Positions 8,276 through 15,829 of a stretch of 36,216 nt of DNA are shown piece by piece. The stretch is taken from the NCBI GenBank assembly GCA_030651965.1, contig JAUSBQ010000163.1, forward strand, positions 1 through 36,216. Reading direction: 5' to 3'. Under the pieces are notes generated by a model. It was not told where the DNA came from. It saw only the letters and a program-made list of their open reading frames with translations, and did no database searches. Positions within the stretch are counted from its first letter, which is position 1, and each line of letters begins with the position of its first letter. This DNA is from Pseudolabrys sp. (GTDB lineage Bacteria > Pseudomonadota > Alphaproteobacteria > Rhizobiales > Xanthobacteraceae). Both the position numbers and the translations under genes were made by a program.

Positions 8276-8899
8276 TCAGGCGTGGCCGGCGTCGCGCGAC
8301 AGGTGGCTGAGGTCGATGCCGATCTTGCGCAACGCCTTGTCATATTTGCCGCCGGTGTCGGCACCGAAAATCAATTCCGCATCGGCCGGGCAATGCAGCC
8401 AGCCGTTCTGCTGGATTTCCTGCTCGAGCTGGCCGGGAGCCCAGCCGGCATAGCCAAGCGCGAGGATGGCGCTTTCGGGTCCGTCGCCATGGGCGATGGC
8501 CTTGAGGATGTCGAGCGTCGCGGTCAGGCAGATGCCGTCGTCGATCGGCAGCGTCGAGTTCTCGATAAAGAAATCGGCCGAATGCAGCACGAAGCCGCGG
8601 CCGGTTTCCACCGGGCCGCCCTTGAGCACTTTCACGGCATCCGCGCCGGTCGGCAACTGGATTCGCTCGGCCGCCGGAATCACTTCAAGCTGCACCAGCA
8701 GATCGGGGAATTTGATGTTCGACGCCGGCTGGTTGACGACGATGCCCATCGCGCCTTCGGTCGAATGGGCGCAGACATAAATCACCGCACGTTCGAAACG
8801 TTCGTCGCCCATCGTCGGCATCGCAATCAGCATCTGCCCATCGAGATAGCCGCGCGCCGTGTGCGTGGCCGAGGCGGTTGATTTGCGCGAAGCTTTCAT
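8276..8899 (-). CDS. yqgE: YqgE/AlgH family protein
   Basis: A 207-residue cytoplasmic protein of the YqgE/AlgH (UPF0301) family, recognisable by [37 protein letters not shown] and [16 protein letters not shown]. Length is typical. The molecular function is not settled; AlgH in Pseudomonas was linked genetically to alginate control. The ATG at 8899 is chosen because homologues start a short distance before the GYLDGQ block; a GTG at 8965 would add 22 residues without family character. Its stop lies three bases past the stop of the converging EAL gene, with no terminator between them. Confidence 0.92.
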   Translation of the reverse strand: MKASRKSTASATHTARGYLDGQMLIAMPTMGDERFERAVIYVCAHSTEGAMGIVVNQPASNIKFPDLLVQLEVIPAAERIQLPTGADAVKVLKGGPVETGRGFVLHSADFFIENSTLPIDDGICLTATLDILKAIAHGDGPESAILALGYAGWAPGQLEQEIQQNGWLHCPADAELIFGADTGGKYDKALRKIGIDLSHLSRDAGHA

Positions 8900-9054
8900 G
8901 GCGAAAAGGTACCCGATCGGCCGATCTTTGCAAACGAAGCGCACAAGCAAAAGTTCATCGGTCACAATTCGATTTTGGCTGGCAATTGTGGCAAAGTGAC
9001 AATGCTGCCTAAGCGGTGGTCACCGGTTGCTCACAATGAATTCAATGGCGCGGC

Positions 9055-9933
9055 ATGGCTTTTCCCCCTAGATCGACCGGCATGATCGACATCGGCAGTA
9101 TTCATTTCCGCCATACCGGCCTGGCGCTCATCTTGTGCGGTGCCGTCCTGCTACCGGCTGCGCCCGCGCGTGCTGCCGACGCATCGGCCTGGAGCCAGGA
9201 CAGCAAATCCGCGATCCGCCTGATCGCCGGCGCCAATAAAGCCGACGACACGGCGTTCCGCGCCGGCATCGAAGTCAAGTTGCAGCCGGGCTGGCATACC
9301 TATTGGCGCTATCCTGGCGATTCCGGCTTGCCGCCGCGCTTCGATTTCTCCGGCTCGGACAATGTAAAGACCGCCAAAGTGCGCTATCCGGCGCCGAGCT
9401 TGTTCAGCGATGGCGCCGGCAATTCGATCGGCTACAGCGGCACCGTCATATTTCCGGTCCAGGTCGTTCCGGGACAGGCGGGCAAGCCGGTCACGCTGCG
9501 GCTCAAACTCGAATATGCCGTGTGCGAGAAATTGTGCGTTCCAGCGGAAGGCCGCGCCGAGTTGCCGGTCGGCACTGGCCCGAGTGCGAACGAGGCGTCG
9601 TTGGCGGCCGCCGAAGCGCAGGTGCCCGTGCCCGCTTCGACCGCCGACCTGGAATTGAGCGTGCGGCGCGTCAACGATGCGCCGAAGCCGCTGGTCGCCG
9701 TCGACCTGAAAACGCTGGGCGGCAAAGCGGCGACAATTTTTGTCGAAGGGCCGAATCCGGAATGGGCGCTTCCCATCCCCAAACCGGCGCAAGGCGCGCC
9801 GCCCGGCCGCCAGCATTTCGGCTTCGAACTCGACGGCTTGCCGCCGGGCGTCAGCCCGAAGGGACCGTTCGAACTGACCTTCACCGTGGTCGAGGACGGC
9901 CGCGCCGTCGAGATCAAGACTCATCTCGACTAA
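9055..9933 (+). CDS. periplasmic protein with DsbD N-terminal-like domain
   Basis: A 292-residue exported protein. A signal peptide ends near AAPARA-AD; starting at the ATG at 9082 would give a cleaner signal sequence, and neither start has a good Shine-Dalgarno. The mature part resembles the N-terminal (alpha) domain of DsbD/ScsB: GWHTYWRYPGDSGLPP, SIGYSGTVIFPV and a cysteine pair C157-EKL-C161-VPAEG. In DsbD this pair passes electrons to periplasmic partners. The membrane beta domain and the thioredoxin-like gamma domain that would reload it are absent here and next door. It probably acts in periplasmic thiol redox chemistry, with the electron donor elsewhere. A peroxiredoxin gene follows 64 bases downstream on the same strand. 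Confidence 0.82.
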   Translation: MAFPPRSTGMIDIGSIHFRHTGLALILCGAVLLPAAPARAADASAWSQDSKSAIRLIAGANKADDTAFRAGIEVKLQPGWHTYWRYPGDSGLPPRFDFSGSDNVKTAKVRYPAPSLFSDGAGNSIGYSGTVIFPVQVVPGQAGKPVTLRLKLEYAVCEKLCVPAEGRAELPVGTGPSANEASLAAAEAQVPVPASTADLELSVRRVNDAPKPLVAVDLKTLGGKAATIFVEGPNPEWALPIPKPAQGAPPGRQHFGFELDGLPPGVSPKGPFELTFTVVEDGRAVEIKTHLD

Positions 9934-9997
9934 TCCGCGTAAAGGGGGCTATTTTGCCGCCGGAAACGCAAATCCATAAACGCTGAGAGGAAATCCC

Positions 9998-10477
9998 ATG
10001 CCCATTAAAGTCGGTGACAAGCTGCCCACCACCACGTTCCGCGTGATGACCGCGGAAGGTCCGAAGCCGAAAACCACCGACGAGATTTTCAAGGGCAAGA
10101 AGGTCGCACTGTTCGCCGTGCCCGGCGCCTTTACCGGCACCTGCCACAAACAGCATATGCCGACCATCGTACAGTCCCTGGCGGCGCTGAAAGCGAAAGG
10201 CGTCGACACCATCGCGGTGACCGCCGTCAACGACATCTCTGTGCTGGATGCCTGGAAAAAAGCCACGAATGCCGAAGGCGTCGAGTTCCTCGCCGACGGC
10301 AATGCCGAATTCGCCAATGCGATCGATCTGTCACTCGACCTGACGAAAGCCGGCATGGGTGTCCGCTCGCGGCGTTATTCCATGTTGGTGGACGACGGCG
10401 TCGTGAAAAACGTCAATGTCGATGAGCCGGGCAAGTTCGAAGTGTCGAGCGGCGATGCGTTGCTGAAGCAGACTTAA
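9998..10477 (+). CDS. Prx5-type peroxiredoxin, single cysteine
   Basis: A 159-residue thiol peroxidase of the peroxiredoxin-5/AhpE-like redoxin family. The active-site loop is VPGAFTGTCHKQHMP with peroxidatic C49; the supporting Arg is in VRSRRYSML. C49 is the only cysteine in the protein, so it must be a 1-Cys enzyme recycled by an outside thiol such as glutathione or glutaredoxin. It reduces hydrogen peroxide and organic peroxides in the cytoplasm; there is no signal peptide. The ATG at 9998 follows GAGAGGAAA. A terminator stands right after the stop, and the rnhA operon converges from the other side. Confidence 0.93.
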   Translation: MPIKVGDKLPTTTFRVMTAEGPKPKTTDEIFKGKKVALFAVPGAFTGTCHKQHMPTIVQSLAALKAKGVDTIAVTAVNDISVLDAWKKATNAEGVEFLADGNAEFANAIDLSLDLTKAGMGVRSRRYSMLVDDGVVKNVNVDEPGKFEVSSGDALLKQT

Positions 10478-10495
10478 TTTTTGACTTCGATAATT

Positions 10496-10533
10496 AACGG
10501 TCATCGCCTGCCGGCGATGGCCGTTTTATTTTG
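10496..10533 (+). terminator. rho-independent terminator after the peroxiredoxin
   Basis: ACGGTCATCGCC pairs with GGCGATGGCCGT (one wobble) around a 4-base loop, followed by TTTATTTT. Its end overlaps the stop region of the converging rnhA. Confidence 0.88.
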
Positions 10534-10996
10534 TCGTCATCGCGCCTTTGGCGCCGGCGCGCGCCGCGATCAAGCCGGTACGCGCCAGTTCATCGGCGCG
10601 CTCGTTCATCGCGTGACCGGCGTGACCCTTGACCCAGTGCCAGTGCACGGTGTGCTGGCGCAGCGCCTCGTCGAGCCGCTTCCACAGATCGACATTCTTG
10701 ACCGGGCTCTTGTCGGCGGTGCGCCAGCCGTTGCGCTTCCAGTTGTTGATCCAACTCATGATGCCGTTGCGCAGATACTGGCTGTCGGTATGCAGATCGA
10801 CCGCGCAGGGACGCTTCAAGGCCTCCAGCGCCGCGATCGCCGCCATCAACTCCATGCGGTTGTTGGTGGTGTGCTCCTCGCCGCCCATCAATTCCTTTTC
10901 GCTATCGCCGAACGACAGAATCGCACCCCAGCCGCCCGGTCCCGGATTGCCCGAGCAGGCGCCATCGGTGTGAATGGTGACACGTAGTTCGGTCAT
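10526..10996 (-). CDS. rnhA: ribonuclease HI
   Basis: A 156-residue RNase HI that cuts the RNA strand of RNA-DNA hybrids. The four catalytic acids are all present: D11 ([16 protein letters not shown]), E49 (NNRMEL), D71 (HTDSQY) and D135 (NERADELA), with the basic handle region [12 protein letters not shown] and the flexible-loop His in KGHAGH. The ATG at 10996 overlaps the thrB stop as TGATG, so translation is coupled to thrB. The frame continues upstream inside thrB without similarity. It is the last gene of ispH-thrB-rnhA, an order common in Rhizobiales. Confidence 0.97.
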   Translation of the reverse strand: MTELRVTIHTDGACSGNPGPGGWGAILSFGDSEKELMGGEEHTTNNRMELMAAIAALEALKRPCAVDLHTDSQYLRNGIMSWINNWKRNGWRTADKSPVKNVDLWKRLDEALRQHTVHWHWVKGHAGHAMNERADELARTGLIAARAGAKGAMTTK

Positions 10997-11958
10997 CAAG
11001 ATAATCCGTAATCGCTGGCGCTCTTCACCGCCTGATGAAAGCGCAGCTTGCCGCAATATTCCAGCGGGTCCTTCGGCTTGACCAGCGCGCCATCCGGCAC
11101 CGCCAGCCAGTCGACGAGCCGCGTCAAAAGGAAACGCATCGCCGCGCCGCGCGCCAGCATCGGCAGCGCCGCATGCTCCTGAGCCGACATCGGCCGCACC
11201 TTCTCGTAAGCCTTGAGCAGCGCGCGGCCTTTGGTGACGTTGAAGGAATGGTCCGGCTCGAAGCACCAGCAGTTCAGGCAAATCGCCACGTCATAAGCAA
11301 ACATGTCGTTGCAGGCGAAATAGAAATCGATCAGGCCCGACAGTCTGTCGCCGAGAAAGAACACGTTGTCGGGAAACAGATCGGCGTGGATGACGCCCGA
11401 GGGCAGATCGCGCGGCCAGCTTTTTTCCAGCACGTCGAGCTCGGTCACGATCTCGTTGCACAGGCCCTCGCGCACGCTGTCGCCGCGCGCGCCGGCATGC
11501 TCGAACAAAGGCCGCCAGCTTTCGACCGACAAGGCGTTCGGCCGTTTGATCGCAAAATCGGCGCCGGCCAGATGCAACCGCGCCATCGCTTCGCCGACCG
11601 CGGCGCAGTGGCCGGCATTCGGCTTGCGAATCCACAGCCCGTCGAGAAACGTGACGATCGCCGCCGGCCTTCCGGCGACAACGCCAAGCATGCCGCCATC
11701 TTTATTCTTCACGGGCTGCGGACAGGTCAGCCCGCGCGCCGCGAGATGCTCCATCAGGCCGAGAAAGAACGGCAGATCGGCTTCGGCGACGCGCTTCTCG
11801 TACAATGTCAGAATGAAATTGCCGGCGCTGGTGTGAACCAGAAAATTTGAATTCTCCACGCCTTCGGCAATGCCCTTGTAGGACAACAGTTCGCCGATAT
11901 CGTAGCGGCCGATGAAACGCGCGAGATCGTCGGCGGAGACGTCGGTATAGACGGCCAT
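10996..11958 (-). CDS. thrB: homoserine kinase (APH-fold type)
   Basis: A 320-residue homoserine kinase of the aminoglycoside-phosphotransferase-like class, distinct from the GHMP-type ThrB of enterics. It phosphorylates homoserine in threonine synthesis. Family marks are the start [20 protein letters not shown], the nucleotide-binding [17 protein letters not shown], the catalytic loop [11 protein letters not shown] (Asp and Asn of the APH-type HxDxxxxN) and the metal-binding Asp in GLIDFYFA. The length is normal. The ATG at 11958 is nine bases after the ispH stop, so the two are surely co-transcribed; its stop overlaps the rnhA start. Confidence 0.95.
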   Translation of the reverse strand: MAVYTDVSADDLARFIGRYDIGELLSYKGIAEGVENSNFLVHTSAGNFILTLYEKRVAEADLPFFLGLMEHLAARGLTCPQPVKNKDGGMLGVVAGRPAAIVTFLDGLWIRKPNAGHCAAVGEAMARLHLAGADFAIKRPNALSVESWRPLFEHAGARGDSVREGLCNEIVTELDVLEKSWPRDLPSGVIHADLFPDNVFFLGDRLSGLIDFYFACNDMFAYDVAICLNCWCFEPDHSFNVTKGRALLKAYEKVRPMSAQEHAALPMLARGAAMRFLLTRLVDWLAVPDGALVKPKDPLEYCGKLRFHQAVKSASDYGLS

Positions 11959-11967
11959 GACAGGTCC

Positions 11968-12954
11968 CTACTCCGCCGCCTGGTTCTCCCGCAGCGGACG
12001 AGGCAGCGGAAAGAACACCCCCTCCTCGGCGGCGGAGACGGTTTCGACGCTGACCGTGTAGCGCTGGGCGAAGGCTTCGATGATTTCCTCGACCAGAATT
12101 TCCGGCGCCGACGCGCCGGCGGTGATGCCCAGGCGCGCGATGTTGCCGAACTCGTTCCAGTCGATATCGGCGGCGCGCTGCACCAGAGCGGCGCGCGGAC
12201 AGCCGGCGCGTTCGGCGACTTCGCGCAGCCGCTGCGAGTTCGACGAATTCGGCGCGCCGACCACGATCATCGCATCGACGACCGGCGCGACGCGCTTGAC
12301 CGCTTCCTGGCGGTTGGTCGTCGCGTAGCAGATGTCTTCCTTGTGCGGGCCGACGATAGCGGGAAAACGCGCCTTGAGCCGGTCGACGATTTCCGCCGTG
12401 TCATGCACCGACAGAGTCGTCTGCGTGACGTAGGCCAAATTCGTGGCGTCGCGCGGCGTGAATTTTTCCGCATCGGCCAAGGTTTCGATCAGGCTGACGG
12501 CCCCCGGGGGGAGCTGGCCCATGGTGCCGATGACTTCCGGGTGACCGGCGTGTCCGATCAGCACGATCTGCCGGCCGCGCCGGTGGTGGATCTCGGCCTC
12601 GCGGTGGACTTTCGTCACCAGGGGGCAGGTGGCATCCAGCGCGAACAGGTTGCGCTGGCCCGCCTCCTCGGGCACCGAGCGTGGCACGCCATGCGCCGAG
12701 AAGATGACCGGGGCGCCGGTGCCTTCGGGAACTTCGCTCAGTTCCTCGACGAAAATCGCGCCCTTGGCGCGCAGGCCCTCGACCACGTAACGGTTGTGGA
12801 CGATTTCGTGGCGGACATAGACCGGCGGCCCGTAGAGCGTGAGCGCCCGCTCGACCGAATCGATGGCGCGCACCACGCCGGCGCAGAAACCGCGCGGCGA
12901 GCACAGCAGTACCTTCAGCGCGGGCCTCGCGGGCTTTTCGGCGTCAGCGGCCAT
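11968..12954 (-). CDS. ispH: 4-hydroxy-3-methylbut-2-enyl diphosphate reductase
   Basis: A 328-residue IspH/LytB, the last enzyme of the MEP isoprenoid pathway, making IPP and DMAPP from HMBPP with a [4Fe-4S] cluster. The three cluster cysteines are seen in SPRGFCAGV (C24), LDATCPLV and KEDICYAT. The proton-relay Glu sits in [12 protein letters not shown], and SSNSQRL binds diphosphate. The ATG at 12954 is supported by GAGGA about six bases upstream; an earlier start at 13011 would add 19 residues of no family character. It is the first gene of the ispH-thrB-rnhA operon and divergent from trcR, with a 190-base gap holding both promoters. Confidence 0.97.
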   Translation of the reverse strand: MAADAEKPARPALKVLLCSPRGFCAGVVRAIDSVERALTLYGPPVYVRHEIVHNRYVVEGLRAKGAIFVEELSEVPEGTGAPVIFSAHGVPRSVPEEAGQRNLFALDATCPLVTKVHREAEIHHRRGRQIVLIGHAGHPEVIGTMGQLPPGAVSLIETLADAEKFTPRDATNLAYVTQTTLSVHDTAEIVDRLKARFPAIVGPHKEDICYATTNRQEAVKRVAPVVDAMIVVGAPNSSNSQRLREVAERAGCPRAALVQRAADIDWNEFGNIARLGITAGASAPEILVEEIIEAFAQRYTVSVETVSAAEEGVFFPLPRPLRENQAAE

Positions 12955-13144
12955 TCCATCCTCGAAATCGCGCCAAAATCTGGCAAAACATGCCCCCGAC
13001 ATGGGATGCACCGCCCCGCCCTGTCAAGCCGTAGCGGTTGCATGCGTGGGGCCATGACCCTATATTCCGGCCATTCCCGATCATCCCCGATGATCTACTG
13101 CTTCGCCCCCAAAAAGGGCGGGCGAAGCCTAGAGGAGACATGCC

Positions 13145-13858
13145 ATGTCCGCAGCGCCCCTGATGCCGAAAGCCACCGCCGTCTGGCTGCTGGACAACAC
13201 CGCGCTGTCGTTCGACCAGATCGCCGATTTCTGCAAGCTGCACCCGCTCGAGATCAAGGCCATCGCCGACGGCGATTCGGCGCAAGGGATCAAGGGTCTC
13301 GATCCGGTCTCGACCGGGCAGCTGTCGCGCGAGCAGATCGCGGAAGCCGAGGCCAATTCGTCGATCGCGCTGAAGCTGACCGAGCCGAAGGTGGCGATGT
13401 CGAGCAGCGCGCATGGCGGCAAGAAAGGCCCGCGCTATACGCCCGTCTCCCGCCGTCAGGACCGGCCAAACGCCATTCTGTGGCTGGTGCGCAATCATCC
13501 CGAACTCAAGGACGCGGCGATCATGCGCCTGGTCGGCACCACCAAGTCGACCATCTCCGCGATCCGCGACCGCACCCACTGGAACGCCGCCGCTCTTGCG
13601 CCGATGGACCCGGTGACGCTCGGTCTGTGCTCGCAGATCGACCTCGATTTCGAAGTGTCGCGCGCCAACAAGGAAAAGCCGTTGCCGGTCGCCTCCGGCG
13701 CGACCTTGCTGCCGGCCTCCGAGACCACCGCGCGCAAGGAAGCGGAAGTTGCCGCCGCGGCCGAAGAGAAGCAGAAATCCGGCGGCGACCTCGACGTCAG
13801 CGCCGTGTTCGCCAAGCTCAAGCAGCTCGGCGGCAAAGGCGAGCAGGAAGAAGAGTAA
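13145..13858 (+). CDS. trcR: TrcR/DUF1013 cell-cycle regulator
   Basis: A 237-residue protein of the DUF1013 family, named TrcR in current annotation. The start MPKATAVWLLDNTALSFDQ, a helix-turn-helix-like segment HPLEIKAIADGD near residues 36-47, and a second DNA-binding-like block IMRLVGTTKSTISAIRDRTH near 125-145 are characteristic. The tail (about 190-237) is charged and low in complexity. The family is restricted to alphaproteobacteria and linked to cell-cycle transcription; details of its targets here are not known. The ATG at 13145 follows GAGGAG. It converges on the MBL gene across a shared terminator. Confidence 0.9.
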   Translation: MSAAPLMPKATAVWLLDNTALSFDQIADFCKLHPLEIKAIADGDSAQGIKGLDPVSTGQLSREQIAEAEANSSIALKLTEPKVAMSSSAHGGKKGPRYTPVSRRQDRPNAILWLVRNHPELKDAAIMRLVGTTKSTISAIRDRTHWNAAALAPMDPVTLGLCSQIDLDFEVSRANKEKPLPVASGATLLPASETTARKEAEVAAAAEEKQKSGGDLDVSAVFAKLKQLGGKGEQEEE

Positions 13859-13887
13859 GCTCTTTCTGTATTCATGACAGCTGCTGT

Positions 13888-13914
13888 TCAACGCCCGCGC
13901 AAGCGGGCGTTTCA
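13888..13914. terminator. terminator between trcR and the MBL gene
   Basis: AACGCCCGC and GCGGGCGTT pair perfectly around GCAA (13890-13911). The T tract is short on both sides. It abuts the stop codon of the minus-strand MBL gene and lies about 30 bases after the trcR stop. Confidence 0.75.
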
Positions 13915-14724
13915 GTATCCGCGCACCCCATTGATCGCGGCGATGTAGCGCGCCACCGAGCGCTCGACGATGCGCTTGGCATCGTGCGCAACGACGCGGT
14001 CGAAATAGTGGCCGTAAATCCGGTCGAAGGCGAAAGGCGCCATCGCCGCATCGATGCGGCCGACTTCAACCGCAGACAGCGGAATGAAATTCGGATAGCT
14101 GCGCATGAACGACACGAACTTGCGGTCGGCAGCGACGCTGAGAATATCGCCCGAACAGACAACGCCGCGCGGCTGCTTCTCATCCTGCCAATGCAGCACC
14201 GTGCCGCCGGGGAAATGACCGCCGCAGCGGACAAGCGTGACACCGTCCCACAGCTTTAAAGTATCGCCGTCCCAGTGCTGCACCGCCGCCGACGGATTCA
14301 TGATCCAGTCTCTGTCGGCGGCGTGCAGATACACCGGGCAATCAAAGGCTTTCGCCCAGGCGCCCATCGCCGTGTAGAAATGCGGATGCGAAATGGCGAT
14401 CGCCTTGATGCCGCCTTTCGCCTTGATCGCGCTGACGGTCGCGTCGTTCAAGGTAGCGACGCAATCCCACAGCACATTGCCGCCGGCGGTTTGCAGCAGC
14501 AGCGCGCGCTGGCCGATGGCAAAGCCGGCGCCGATGCCGGTGACGCCCGACTCATACGCGCGGAACTGATTGACGTGGCTTTTCGCAAGCTGCTCGAGCG
14601 TGGTCCAGGTCTGGCCTTCTTCCGGAACGTATTGCCGCTCCTCCTCGCAGATGATGCATTGCGCGGGCGCTTGCGCGCTCTCAGGGTACTGCGTGCCACA
14701 GGCGGTGCAGATGAATGATGGCAT
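13912..14724 (-). CDS. MBL-fold hydrolase with N-terminal zinc ribbon
   Basis: A 270-residue protein. Residues 1-30 carry a rubredoxin/zinc-ribbon-like site C6-x2-C9-x13-C23-x2-C26. The remainder is a metallo-beta-lactamase fold. The usual HxHxDH motif is reduced to H113-P-H115-F-Y117, followed by a His in CGGHFPGG, an Asp in CSGDIL and a His in YGHYFDRV. Site-one ligands are plausible, but the site-two Asp and His are missing, so a mononuclear metal site or altered chemistry is likely. Substrate unknown. The ATG at 14724 lies six bases after the stop of the PhnA-like gene, so the two form an operon. Confidence 0.8.
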   Translation of the reverse strand: MPSFICTACGTQYPESAQAPAQCIICEEERQYVPEEGQTWTTLEQLAKSHVNQFRAYESGVTGIGAGFAIGQRALLLQTAGGNVLWDCVATLNDATVSAIKAKGGIKAIAISHPHFYTAMGAWAKAFDCPVYLHAADRDWIMNPSAAVQHWDGDTLKLWDGVTLVRCGGHFPGGTVLHWQDEKQPRGVVCSGDILSVAADRKFVSFMRSYPNFIPLSAVEVGRIDAAMAPFAFDRIYGHYFDRVVAHDAKRIVERSVARYIAAINGVRGY

Positions 14725-14730
14725 GACGGC

Positions 14731-14949
14731 TCATACTTTCTTGAGAAATTCGGTGCGCAGCACCAGGCCCTTCACCTTGTCGGTGCGGCCTTCGATTTCG
14801 TCTTCGTTGTCGGTGAGGTGAATGTTGCGGATCATGGTGCCGCGCTTGAGCACGGTGGATGAGCCTTTCACTTTTAGGTCCTTGATCACGGTGACGCTGT
14901 CGCCCTCGCTGAGTTTGGTGCCGTTGCTGTCCTTGACGACGATGTCCAT
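14731..14949 (-). CDS. PhnA/YjdM C-terminal-domain protein
   Basis: A 72-residue protein matching the C-terminal domain of PhnA/YjdM (annotated alkylphosphonate utilization protein): DSNGTKLSEGDSVTVIKDLK, VLKRGTMIRNIHLT and VLRTEFLKK. Full-length PhnA has an N-terminal zinc ribbon that is absent here; short forms are common in rhizobia. No phosphonate genes are nearby, so that role is unsupported. The ATG at 14949 follows AAAGGA. It is interesting that the next gene in the operon, six bases on, carries a zinc ribbon at its own N-terminus. Confidence 0.82.
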   Translation of the reverse strand: MDIVVKDSNGTKLSEGDSVTVIKDLKVKGSSTVLKRGTMIRNIHLTDNEDEIEGRTDKVKGLVLRTEFLKKV

Positions 14950-15008
14950 GCGATTGTCCTTTAAGTGTTCTGCGTGCCTCATGTCGGCGAGACGGAGGCC
15001 GCTTGTCA

Positions 15009-15065
15009 AATCCCTCCCCGCTTGCGGGGAGGGTGCCGCGAATGAAATGAGCGGCGGGTGGGGCT
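15009..15065. repeat. short palindromic intergenic repeat
   Basis: CCCTCCCCGC and GCGGGGAGGG (15012-15021/15024-15033) form a perfect 10-bp stem with a TT loop, followed by GGCGGGTGGGGC, as in common rhizobial intergenic elements. It lies in the 421-base gap after the PhnA-like gene, which otherwise holds only the tiny ORF at 15188. Confidence 0.65.
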
Positions 15066-15187
15066 TGCGCCGGGTGATCGACAGGAGAATATGAATAGGT
15101 TTTACGGCCGATCTAGCATGCGGAACCGGGCTGTTTTTAAATCAACTGCGATTTGATCGGGAGGTCCCCGCCGCGCATAGTCGCGCC

Positions 15188-15337
15188 ATGCTCGAGACCA
15201 ATGAAACCCCGCGCGATGTCCTGATCGCAGCAATTTTCTGCGCGATCATCGGGATCATCACTTATGCGGGGTTTTTGCAGGGCGGATTCGGCAACTCCAA
15301 TCAGCCTTACGCGCTGTCAAACGCCTCAAAACAATAG
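15188..15337 (+). CDS. possible 49-residue single-helix membrane protein
   Basis: ATG at 15188 opens a 49-codon frame. The peptide starts MLETNETPRDVLIAAIF, continues with the hydrophobic run CAIIGIITYAGFL, and ends in a polar tail NASKQ. A polar N-terminus, one helix and a polar tail make a believable small membrane protein. The Shine-Dalgarno is weak; GGGAGG is over 20 bases upstream. No family is recognised, and chance cannot be excluded. Confidence 0.4.
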   Translation: MLETNETPRDVLIAAIFCAIIGIITYAGFLQGGFGNSNQPYALSNASKQ

Positions 15338-15370
15338 TATTTTCACTCCGATTTTGGGCTGGAAAACCAA

Positions 15371-15454
15371 ATGAAGGTTCGTGAAGCCATTCGCCTGATC
15401 GAGCAGGACGGCTGGGTTCATGTCGCCACGCGCGGCCTGAAGGAGCAGCGCTGA
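15371..15454 (+). pseudogene. hicA toxin remnant with in-frame internal deletion
   Basis: A 27-codon frame beginning MKVREAIRLIEQDGWVHVATRG, cut here to its hallmark, matches the start of HicA toxins, then jumps to LKEQR and stops. HicA proteins are about 60 residues; the missing middle includes the conserved GSH motif with the catalytic histidine and the second half of the RNA-binding fold. The reading frame is kept and the stop overlaps the hicB start as TGATG, so translation into hicB survives. This peptide cannot be an active mRNA interferase. Family assignment rests on the first 20 residues and the hicB neighbour. Confidence 0.7.
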
Positions 15455-15660
15455 TGCGCTACGCAATCGTGATCGAAAAGGCGGACGGGAATTATTCGGC
15501 CTATGTGCCGGACCTGCCGGGCTGTGTCGCCACCGGCGACACCGTTGCCGCCGTCGAAGTCGAGATTCGCGACGCCATCCGGTTTCATATCGATGGCTTG
15601 AAGGAAGATGGCCTGCCCGTGCCCAAGCCGACCAGCATTGCGGATTGGGTTGAGGCGTAG
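15454..15660 (+). CDS. hicB: HicB-family antitoxin
   Basis: A 68-residue short HicB: MRYAIVIEKADGNYSAYVPDLPGCVATGDT is the family's partial RNase-H-like fold (shown in part), followed by VEVEIRDAIRFHIDGLKEDGLPVPKPTS. It has no C-terminal DNA-binding domain, like many rhizobial short HicBs. It should bind and mask HicA, but the hicA in front of it is deleted, so it is an orphan here unless it acts on a HicA elsewhere. Its ATG overlaps the stop of the hicA remnant. It is followed at once by a repeat element. Confidence 0.88.
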   Translation: MRYAIVIEKADGNYSAYVPDLPGCVATGDTVAAVEVEIRDAIRFHIDGLKEDGLPVPKPTSIADWVEA

Positions 15661-15665
15661 CTCGG

Positions 15666-15803
15666 CCTCATGGTGAGGAGCTGCTCCGCAGGAGCGCGTC
15701 TCGAACCATCGCAAGTCGGCTATAGCCGACTTGCGCACGAAAATTGGGGCCGCCCTCGTCCTTCGAGACGCATCGCTACGCGATGCTCCTCAGGATGAGG
15801 GCG
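15666..15803. repeat. long palindromic intergenic repeat (CCTCATGGTGAGGAG type)
   Basis: The outer arms CCTCATGGTGAGGAGC and GCTCCTCAGGATGAGG mirror each other, as do TCTCGAA near 15700 and TTCGAGA near 15763. The centre holds a perfect 24-base palindrome at 15711-15734. Elements of this kind occur in many copies in Bradyrhizobium, Rhodopseudomonas and relatives. It fills the gap between hicB and the GIY-YIG pseudogene. Confidence 0.85.
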
Positions 15804-15829
15804 GAGGAAGATTTACCATCTCTGTAAAT

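Noticed and set aside
6706-8310. 534-codon frame inside the EAL gene
   Set aside because: Same strand, shifted frame; Arg/Ala-rich and without domains, while the main frame has PAS, GGDEF and EAL.
12343-14259. 638-codon plus-strand frame across ispH, trcR and the MBL gene
   Set aside because: It overlaps three well-recognised genes, crosses a terminator and has shadow-frame composition.
15012-15803. Clustered repeats as a possible CRISPR array
   Set aside because: The repeats are single palindromic elements of different types, with no regular repeat-spacer pattern and no cas genes.
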